Source: Sphingobacterium lactis | GTDB lineage: Bacteria > Bacteroidota > Bacteroidia > Sphingobacteriales > Sphingobacteriaceae | Length of the DNA: 64,000 bases | Assembly (NCBI RefSeq): GCF_011046555.1 | Contig: NZ_CP049246.1 | Coordinates: forward strand, 1,674,001-1,738,000 | Reading direction: 5' to 3' | Shown: in pieces, positions 58,069 through 64,000 of the stretch | Layout: every line of letters begins with the position of its first letter | How positions within the stretch are numbered: the stretch's first letter is position 1 | The notes under the pieces: model-generated | What the model was told of the DNA's origin: nothing | What the model saw: the letters and a program-made list of their open reading frames with translations, nothing else | The model's database searches: none | Made by a program: the position numbers and the translations under genes

Positions 58069-58193
58069 GTCTGAGGTGCATCCGAGATGCGGCCGCGCTG
58101 TTACCGTGGTGAGACCGTCCTATAGGCACGCTCTCACCACGCTCTCAGTACGCTCTCACCTCGGACTCATGTCGGACAAGGTACCAACGTTAT
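58069..58193. repeat. Inverted-repeat-bounded element with three ACGCTCTCA units
   Basis: The ends GGTTGGACCTTGTC and GACAAGGTACCAAC are near-perfect inverted repeats, followed inward by CCGAG / CTCGG. Inside are TGGTGAGA / TCTCACCA and three copies of ACGCTCTCA spaced 11 bases (58128, 58139, 58150). It could fold as one long RNA hairpin. Confidence 0.6.
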
Positions 58194-58356
58194 TATCGGG
58201 TTTTTAAATTTAATATTGTCTTAAGTGGTTGATAATGTGGTTTATATATGTGAATTTGTAAGTTTATTAAATTTGGCGTTTAAACGATTAATTAGGTGGT
58301 TTAGGTGGGGACTGCTGGATTTGCGGTTGTGCTGTCATATAATGGGTGATGTACTG

Positions 58357-58420
58357 GCGCATGCCTGAGCACAAGTGACCCACCGCTCATTGCCCCGCGC
58401 GGAACATTTGCGGTAGCGTG
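58357..58420 (+). repeat. 64-bp direct repeat, left copy
   Basis: Starts GCGCATGCCTGAGC and ends GCGGTAGCGTG. It matches the copy at 58853-58916 at roughly 84 percent of positions by hand alignment. The two copies bracket the palindrome block. Confidence 0.75.
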
Positions 58421-58423
58421 GGT

Positions 58424-58850
58424 TACACCCCTCTGGGGTTGTAGGGGTTGATTTTGGCTGGTTCTAAAATAGTGACACCCCTAGCGGGGTTGCATGGCGG
58501 ATATAATATGGATATTGCAGAACGGCTTTATATTATTGAGATTTAGGACTAAAAAATGTCATAGGCATCCGCAAATCCATTGTGCTGGCAAAACAAAAAA
58601 ATGAACTTTTATCACGCTATCCAACCCCGGAGGGGTGCAACTATTTTAGAGACACCCCTAGCGGGGTTACGTGGCGGATAGCAGACCGCTTATGGAGTGA
58701 GGATTTTGCACTAAAATTTCATAGGCATCCGCAAACCCATTGCGCCAGAAAAACAAAAAAAATGTTTATCACACTATCCAACCCCGGAGGGGTGCAACTA
58801 TTTTAGTACATAATCGGAGAGACCGTGCAACCCCAGAGGGGTGTAACTAT
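58424..58850. repeat. Block of six GC-rich palindromes, partly tandemly duplicated
   Basis: Six short CCCC-nnn-GGGG palindromes occur at about 58424, 58475, 58622, 58651, 58779 and 58827, in two alternating forms (ACACCCCTAGCGGGGTT and CAACCCCGGAGGGGTGCAAC). The segment from about 58474 to 58650 is repeated, with divergence, at 58651-58806. Both copies share TGGCGGATA, then ATAGGCATCCGCAAA, then the CAACCCCGGAGGGGTG palindrome and CTATTTTAG. The pattern resembles REP/BIME-type intergenic repeats. Confidence 0.75.
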
Positions 58851-58852
58851 AA

Positions 58853-58916
58853 GCGCATGCCTGAGCGCAAGTGACCCACTGCTAATTGCCCGGCGCACAA
58901 CACTTGCGCTAGCGTG
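58853..58916 (+). repeat. 64-bp direct repeat, right copy
   Basis: GCGCATGCCTGAGC to GCGCTAGCGTG, the counterpart of 58357-58420. Part of the same sequence (ATTGCCCCGCG to TTGCGCTAGC) appears a third time near 59094-59127. Confidence 0.75.
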
Positions 58917-58934
58917 TTTAGAATGTTGAATAAA

Positions 58935-58993
58935 GGTTGAGGTGAGGGAGGAAACGGCGCGCGATCTGCGCCGTTTCCTCCCTCACCTCAACC
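58935..58993. repeat. Perfect 26-bp inverted repeat (long hairpin)
   Basis: Arms begin GGTTGAGGTGAGGGAGG and end CCTCCCTCACCTCAACC, identical over 26 bases when reversed, with a 7-base loop GCGATCT. There is no T tract, so it is not an ordinary terminator. Confidence 0.85.
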
Positions 58994-59442
58994 GCCCCTG
59001 CAAAACATGCCGCTGGCGCCAGTCTTTTGTTGTGGCCTGAGCGGTGGCGGACTGGTGCCGAAAAACATGCCTTAGGCACAAAAGACTCAACACGCATTGC
59101 CCCGCGTACAACACTTGCGCTAGCATTGCCGGACTGGTTCCCCAAGAATTACCGTAGGCATTCGAATTCCACCGCTCCGGTGGTTCGCGCCACACCTCTC
59201 GCTAGCACATCTCACTATAACTTCATATTACCTCAATCGAACACATCTCCAAACCTCCATACCGGCACTTTTAATCCCCTCCGCTGCATCTTTTTCTCTT
59301 TAACGACCACTTCGGCGCCCCGCTCCTCAAAGTCGCTTAAAACGCCTTAAATCGCTCCGATCGATTTTCTTGTTTTTGTCTTTCCCCGACCACCTCTCCT
59401 CGGAAACAAACCATTGCGGTATTCGGTTGTTCAATAAACAGC

Positions 59443-61890
59443 ATGAAAAACTTGGAAGAATACAATCGGAAGCGAGATTTTTCGGAAACCCGAGAGCCCA
59501 AAGGCAAGAAGGTTGCCGGAAAGTCCACCGCACCCATATTTGTGGTGCAGCGGCATGAGGCACGCCGCCTGCACTATGATTTCCGGCTGGAGATCGATGG
59601 CGCATTGAAGAGTTGGGCCGTCCCCAAAGGACCGTCGCTCTACCCCAAGGATAAGCGCTTAGCGGTGCAGGTTGAAGACCATCCTATGGATTATGCCGGA
59701 TTTGAAGGGTCTATCCCCAAGGGGAATTACGGCGCCGGCGAGGTCATGATCTTTGATTCCGGGACGTTCAGCTATCTGGAGGATAAAGATGAGCGCGCCT
59801 TTTTGAAGTCCTGGGAGGAAGGCAATATCAAGTTTGTCCTGAACGGAACAATTTTGAAAGGCGAGTTTGCCCTGGTGCGCATGAAGGGAAAGGGGGATGA
59901 AAACTGGCTTCTCATCAAGCATGCCGATGCCTATAGCGTGGATAAGCCCTATGATGCGGAGGATCATCTCGGAAAAAAGTCCGTAAGGGAAGATGATCAG
60001 GATGAGGATGAACCAGATGCGGGTGGTTCGGCCAAGATGGAGGATAACCTTCTGCCCATGCTGGCCAAGCTCAGCAAAAATATTCCCGATACGGCAGATT
60101 GGATCTACGAAAAGAAGTTTGATGGCTTCCGCGCCCTTGCGGCCATCGATGGCGGGTCGGTGAAACTGGTGTCCAGGAACGGAAATTCGCTGAATGGCAA
60201 ATTTCCGAGCTTGGTGAAGGCGTTGAAAAAGATTCCGCACCAGTTGGTGCTGGATGGTGAGATCGTCATCGAGGACCAGCAGGAGCGGGCCCAATTCCAA
60301 TACCTGCAGTCTGGAGAACCAATCCCGATGAAATTCAATCTGCGGTACTACGTATTTGACCTGCTCTATATGGATGGTTCTCCGCTCCATACGTTTGCCC
60401 TGAACGAACGTAAGGAAGTGCTGACACTCCTCATGAAGAAATATGCCTCCGAATTCCTCAAGCCGGTAGCGGCCTTGGAAATGCCTCCTAATGAACTGTT
60501 GGATTTTGCAGCGAAGCACAGCTGGGAAGGGATCATAGCCAAATTGGCTTCAAGTACCTACAAGTTTGGGAAACGCAACGATAACTGGCTCAAGATAAAA
60601 TTGCGCAATGCCCAGGAAGCGATTATCTGTGGCTTTACAAAGCCTCAGGGCGGGCGCTCCTATTTCGGGGCGTTGGTACTGGGGGTCATGCTGGATGGGG
60701 AATTGCGCTATATCGGCAACTGCGGCACAGGTTTCACGGAAAGTAGCCTGAAAGAACTGCACGAGCGCATGGTCAAGCAGGTGCGCAAGACAAAGCCATT
60801 TTCGACGGATACGGTCGTGGCGAACGAACGTACCGTCACCTGGTTGGCGCCGACATTGGTGTGCGAGGTGTACTATTCCGAATGGACCATGGATCGCCAC
60901 CTGCGGCATCCCGTTTTCAAAACATTAAGAACCGATAAAGACATGAAGGACGTAAAGATTGAAGATACGGTAACGAAGGATTCCGGTGCAGAAAAGAAAA
61001 CCCTTACATTCGGTAAGAAAGAAGTGGCACTGACAAACCTCAACAAAGTGTACTGGCCCGATGGGAACATCACAAAAGGGGAAATGCTCGCCTATTACGA
61101 AGACATGGCGGACTATATCCTGCCTTACTTGAAAGATAAGCCGATATCGATGCGCCGATTTCCGGATGGCGTCGATGGGAAGAGTTTCTTCCATAAGGAC
61201 GTGGATACGGAAAAGATCCCCAGCTGGCTGAAAACCACATCCATTATTTCGCAGGAAGGCGAGAAGCAGGTGGATTACCTGATCTGCAACGATAAGGCAA
61301 CGTTGCTGTATATCGCCAACCTGGGTTCGATCGAGATCCATCCTTGGCTGTCGGATTTCAAGAAGATTGAACAGCCCGAATTTGGGGTATTGGATCTGGA
61401 TCCGAACGGAGCCTCCTGGGAAGAACTGATCGATGTCGCCAATACGGCGCGTGGCATTCTCGATGAGGCCAAGATCGATGCATTTATCAAGACATCGGGA
61501 TCTACAGGGCTCCATATATTCTTTTACGTGGGCAAGAAATTCGAGTATGAGATAGTGCGGAATTTCGTGCAGTTGATTGCAGAGTTTATCCATGCACAGC
61601 ACCCCGAAACGACAAGCTTGGTACGGGATACCAAGAAGCGAAAAGGACTGATCTATCTCGACTTCCTGCAGAATAGGAGGGGGCAGACCGTGGTGGCGCC
61701 CTATTCCCTACGGGCAAAAGCTGCGGCAACCGTCAGTACGCCCCTGGATTGGGAAGAGGTCACGCATGACCTCCGAATGGAAGATTTTACCATACAGACC
61801 ATCCAGGAGCGAATCGGTAAAGTTCCGGATCCCTGGGCCGATATCTGGGACAAGCCCGTGGATATCAAAAAGGTCATCCAGAGCTTCTAA
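59443..61890 (+). CDS. ligD: DNA ligase D (phosphoesterase, ligase and polymerase domains)
   Basis: LigD repairs double-strand breaks with Ku (non-homologous end joining). Domains in order: 3'-phosphoesterase (about residues 20-165: QRHEARRLHYDFRLE, then PKGNYGAGEVMIFDSG), ATP-dependent ligase (about 195-500; nucleotidyl Lys225 in EKKFDGFRA), and archaeo-eukaryotic primase-like polymerase (about 525-810: LTNLNKVYWPDGNITKGE, FVKTSGSTGLH-like segment, LDLDPNG with the catalytic acids). The order PE-Lig-Pol differs from Mycobacterium (Pol-PE-Lig) and matches Pseudomonas. Length is 815 residues. The ATG at 59443 gives a normal start (MKNLEEYNRKRDF). The 3' end overlaps convergent ku by four bases. 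Confidence 0.96.
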   Translation: MKNLEEYNRKRDFSETREPKGKKVAGKSTAPIFVVQRHEARRLHYDFRLEIDGALKSWAVPKGPSLYPKDKRLAVQVEDHPMDYAGFEGSIPKGNYGAGEVMIFDSGTFSYLEDKDERAFLKSWEEGNIKFVLNGTILKGEFALVRMKGKGDENWLLIKHADAYSVDKPYDAEDHLGKKSVREDDQDEDEPDAGGSAKMEDNLLPMLAKLSKNIPDTADWIYEKKFDGFRALAAIDGGSVKLVSRNGNSLNGKFPSLVKALKKIPHQLVLDGEIVIEDQQERAQFQYLQSGEPIPMKFNLRYYVFDLLYMDGSPLHTFALNERKEVLTLLMKKYASEFLKPVAALEMPPNELLDFAAKHSWEGIIAKLASSTYKFGKRNDNWLKIKLRNAQEAIICGFTKPQGGRSYFGALVLGVMLDGELRYIGNCGTGFTESSLKELHERMVKQVRKTKPFSTDTVVANERTVTWLAPTLVCEVYYSEWTMDRHLRHPVFKTLRTDKDMKDVKIEDTVTKDSGAEKKTLTFGKKEVALTNLNKVYWPDGNITKGEMLAYYEDMADYILPYLKDKPISMRRFPDGVDGKSFFHKDVDTEKIPSWLKTTSIISQEGEKQVDYLICNDKATLLYIANLGSIEIHPWLSDFKKIEQPEFGVLDLDPNGASWEELIDVANTARGILDEAKIDAFIKTSGSTGLHIFFYVGKKFEYEIVRNFVQLIAEFIHAQHPETTSLVRDTKKRKGLIYLDFLQNRRGQTVVAPYSLRAKAAATVSTPLDWEEVTHDLRMEDFTIQTIQERIGKVPDPWADIWDKPVDIKKVIQSF

Positions 61891-62642
61891 CCGAGGCTTG
61901 CCTTCAGTTTCTCCAACAGGTCCGTAGCCTTTGTGTTCTCCACCTTGATCTTGCGGATGGTGGCCCGTTTTCCCTTGCTCTTGGCCTTGATGATCTTGAG
62001 CAGCTCACTGCTGTATTCGTTCTTGAAGGCAGAAATGTCGAATTCCTTGCTGTTCATCTTGATCAATTGCATGGCCATGTCCATTTCGGCCTTACTGATC
62101 TTGATGCCGCTGACATTGATGGGGTCCTCCACCTCCCGAATTTCTTCCTGAAACCTGATCTTGTTGAGCACCAATACGTTATCGGATGGCTTGACAATGG
62201 CTAAATTCTCGGAACTGCGCATCACGAAGGTGCCCAATCCAGCCATCTTGCTCTTCTGTAGGGCTTTGTACAAGAGGGCATACGCTTTTTCGCCTGCTTT
62301 CTGAGGTAACAGGTAATAGGGGGTATCAAAGTAAATGCTATCGATTTCCTCCAATTTGACGAAGGTCTGCAGGTTGACCATTTTATTCTTCTCGGGCATG
62401 GCTTCCTCAAAATCGGCATCCTCCAGGACGACGTATTTGTCCTTCAGCATGTATCCTTTTACGATATTGTCCCACTCGACCTCCTTGCCACTCTCCTCAT
62501 TGACGCGCTTGTATTTGATGCGTGCGCCATCCTTGCGGTCCAACATATCGAGGTCCAGGCTGCTGCTCTGTGTAGCCGAATAGATTTTGATGGGAATATT
62601 CACCAGGCCAAAACCAATGGCCCCCGTCCAGATTGCTTTCAT
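61887..62642 (-). CDS. ku: DNA end-binding protein Ku
   Basis: Homodimeric ring that holds broken DNA ends and recruits LigD. The start is set at MKAIWTGAIGFGLVNIPIKIY, the conserved Ku beginning; 49 extra in-frame codons upstream are rejected as they do not resemble the family. The core beta-barrel/ring follows, with EVEWDNIVKGYMLKDKYVVL (Ku motif) and YYLLPQKAGEKAYALLYKAL. The C-terminus is lysine-rich (KAKSKGKRATIRKIK). Length is 251 residues. Convergent with ligD. Confidence 0.96.
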   Translation of the reverse strand: MKAIWTGAIGFGLVNIPIKIYSATQSSSLDLDMLDRKDGARIKYKRVNEESGKEVEWDNIVKGYMLKDKYVVLEDADFEEAMPEKNKMVNLQTFVKLEEIDSIYFDTPYYLLPQKAGEKAYALLYKALQKSKMAGLGTFVMRSSENLAIVKPSDNVLVLNKIRFQEEIREVEDPINVSGIKISKAEMDMAMQLIKMNSKEFDISAFKNEYSSELLKIIKAKSKGKRATIRKIKVENTKATDLLEKLKASLG

Positions 62643-62712
62643 AAGATTCTCCTTTCCCTTAAAACAGCTGAATTGGCATTTGGTTGTGCGCAAAAGGAAA
62701 AAGGATAAGAAA

Positions 62713-62734
62713 AGGGTGACCATTTGGTCACCCT
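62713..62734 (-). terminator. Terminator of the oxidoreductase gene
   Basis: Perfect arms AGGGTGACCA / TGGTCACCCT, with T residues in the minus direction, 31 bases beyond the stop codon. Confidence 0.75.
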
Positions 62735-62764
62735 GAGTTGAGTTTGTTTGTTTTAGTAGGTGTG

Positions 62765-64000
62765 TTAGACGGTATAATATTGTTCCCAACCTTTCGCCGG
62801 TGGAGGCCCTACGAGCATCTCGTTGGCAAAACGGTGGTTGGTGACCTGTTTGGTGTTCGGATCGAATTCCAGCTTGCAGTTCAGTTTTTGCGTGATCACA
62901 CCGAGGCAGAAAACTTGACTGAGCGGACCGGCGATGGCAAATGACGAACGTGCTTTCTCGGTACCGCGGCAGGCGTTCAGGAAGTTGGCGAAATGGTTCG
63001 ATGGGCTTGCCGGTACCTCCGGAAGTTTCGATGCCATATCCTTGGCTTTCTGTTCGGGGATGATCTGCAGCGTGCTGCCATGGGAACCGCCTTTGAAAAT
63101 GGTGTCCTTGGCATAGATGATCTTTCCGGGATTCAATTTTACGGCTTCCAGCTTACCCGTGCTCGGTGGCGGGATATTCGGGTCAAGTCCGGATACACCG
63201 TAGCCCTGTGGGATTTCCGGTAGATTGTCCAGTCCATCGTACCAATTGATGTCCACGGCCGGCATGTTCCGGCGTTTCGGAAAATGGAACTTCAGGGTGG
63301 AGGACATCGGGAAGAAGTAGGAGTTATGCCCATCCAGCTTTACGGCTTCCACAGTCGTTGGCAGCCCTAGGTCCAGGAACTCATGTGCGGTATCCAGAAT
63401 ATGCGCGCCCCAATCGCCCAAGGCACCCATGCCAAAGTCGAACCAACAGCGCCATTGCCCATTCACAAAATCCTTGTTGTAATCGTGTCCAAGGGTCTGC
63501 ATTTGCCATATCTCCCAATCCAGGGTCTCGGGAATGCGCTCAGGGTAAGGGAACCCCTTGATGTTGGGATCCCACCCATGCCAGCGTCGTGGGCTGTTCA
63601 TGTGTGCGTCGATGCGGGTGACGTCCTTGATGATACCGGCATCCTTCCAGGCCTTGAATTGGAAATAATTGGCCTCACTGTGGCCTTGGTTTCCCATTTG
63701 GGTGGCCAATTTGGGGTTCTTCGCGGCTTTCTGCATCATCAGGTCCACCTCGGTGAAGGTGCGTGCCATCGGTTTTTCCACATATACGTGTTTTCCAAGG
63801 TCCAGCGCGAGCATGGTGATGGCGAAGTGGGAGAAGTCGGGGGTACCGACCACTACTGCATCGATCTTATTCGCCATGGCGTCGAACATCTTCCGGAAAT
63901 CCTGGAAGCGTGGCACATCGGGGAACATCTTGATGATTTCCTGTGTCTGTTTGGCGCCCATGTCCACGTCGCACAGCGCGACGATGTTACACTGCCCCGT
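62765..64000 (-). CDS. Gfo/Idh/MocA family oxidoreductase, 5' end outside window
   Basis: The gene enters from the right edge; translation in frame to the last base reads NIVALCDVDMGAK, so the N-terminal Rossmann motif and any Tat signal lie outside. Visible are the NAD-binding part (DAVVVGTPDFSHF), the conserved EKPMARTFTEVD with catalytic-site Lys, and the C-terminal domain with GALGDWGAHILDTAHEF. These enzymes oxidise or rearrange sugars, many in the periplasm of Bacteroidota. The substrate is not deducible. A GTG at 63967 is in frame but is internal. Confidence 0.9.
   Translation of the reverse strand, partial: TGQCNIVALCDVDMGAKQTQEIIKMFPDVPRFQDFRKMFDAMANKIDAVVVGTPDFSHFAITMLALDLGKHVYVEKPMARTFTEVDLMMQKAAKNPKLATQMGNQGHSEANYFQFKAWKDAGIIKDVTRIDAHMNSPRRWHGWDPNIKGFPYPERIPETLDWEIWQMQTLGHDYNKDFVNGQWRCWFDFGMGALGDWGAHILDTAHEFLDLGLPTTVEAVKLDGHNSYFFPMSSTLKFHFPKRRNMPAVDINWYDGLDNLPEIPQGYGVSGLDPNIPPPSTGKLEAVKLNPGKIIYAKDTIFKGGSHGSTLQIIPEQKAKDMASKLPEVPASPSNHFANFLNACRGTEKARSSFAIAGPLSQVFCLGVITQKLNCKLEFDPNTKQVTNHRFANEMLVGPPPAKGWEQYYTV

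Larger units (their letters stand above)
57717..59442. other. Repeat-rich region without genes
   Basis: About 1.7 kb in which all ORFs are short, unlike any known family, and cross repeats. It contains an imperfect inverted-repeat element (58069-58193), a block of GC-rich palindromes (58424-58850), flanking 64-bp direct repeats, and a 26-bp perfect hairpin. Listed separately below. Confidence 0.75.

Noticed and set aside
57905-58207. ORF of 100 codons
   Set aside because: It spans the inverted-repeat element and shows no protein-like pattern.
58582-58806. Small ORF of 74 codons
   Set aside because: It crosses the duplicated palindromes; the peptide repeats only because the DNA repeats.
58424-58850. 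CRISPR array
   Set aside because: Repeats are palindromic and come in two forms, spacing is irregular, and no unique 30-40 base spacers or cas genes are seen.
59027-59605. Overlapping ORFs on both strands before ligD
   Set aside because: Low-complexity translations that change with the repeats; the minus-strand ones overlap the conserved ligD N-terminus.
59659-60519. Minus-strand ORF of 286 codons
   Set aside because: Shadow of the ligD phosphoesterase and ligase domains.
62643-62789. N-terminal extension of Ku
   Set aside because: 49 extra residues do not resemble Ku; the conserved protein starts MKAIWTGAIGFG at 62642. The extension also crosses the terminator of the neighbouring gene.

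Overview
The window is chromosomal DNA of a Bacteroidota bacterium, most likely family Sphingobacteriaceae (Sphingobacterium or a close relative). The evidence is the style of the proteins (outer-membrane beta-barrels, a very large alpha-2-macroglobulin, a Rho with a long disordered insert, a FucP-type sugar transporter), Bacteroidota promoters (TTG, 19 bp, TAnnTTTG), and the general lack of Shine-Dalgarno sites. No plasmid, phage or IS gene was recognised. Most of the window is ordinary housekeeping DNA, with two accessory patches: about 32.2-34.0 kb and 57.7-59.4 kb.

Layout. 0-10 kb: the 3' part of gyrB; a tightly coupled trio (helix-hairpin-helix/beta-barrel protein, comEC, recQ) that looks like a DNA-uptake and processing operon; then a membrane pyrophosphatase. 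10-16 kb: a 1923-residue alpha-2-macroglobulin with an intact thioester motif. 16-23.7 kb: a LysR regulator divergent from a complete histidine-degradation operon hutH-hutI-hutU-hutG, followed by a pirin. 23.7-32.2 kb, all leftward: sulfurtransferase, ribosomal protein S1, a hybrid histidine kinase, a YihY/BrkB membrane protein, a thioesterase, MltG and a PASTA protein.

32.2-34.0 kb is an AT-rich patch. It holds a small lysine-rich ORF coupled to a membrane-protein gene whose reading frame is interrupted by a single in-frame TGA. 34-46 kb: D-Ala-D-Ala ligase, an M14 peptidase, two paralogous BadF-type amino-sugar kinases, a peroxidase, thymidine kinase, an acidic Bacteroidota-type protein, YbaB, a UPF0173 hydrolase and a sugar transporter. 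Cell-wall synthesis and cutting (ddl, mltG, PASTA) and amino-sugar kinases and uptake lie within about 16 kb, so recycling of wall sugars is a plausible link.

46-57.5 kb: rho, pssA, an orphan HPt protein, folK, sppA, pgk, a surface-type metalloprotease/propeller/barrel protein and mgtE, whose 3' two thirds are much richer in GC than its 5' end. 57.6-59.4 kb: tRNA-Asn, then about 1.7 kb without a believable gene. This stretch is filled with GC-rich palindromes, a tandemly duplicated block bracketed by 64-bp direct repeats, and a perfect 26-bp inverted repeat. The window ends with ligD and ku (bacterial non-homologous end joining, convergent) and a truncated Gfo/Idh/MocA oxidoreductase.

All functional calls are by eye from motifs and general family knowledge; no database search was run.
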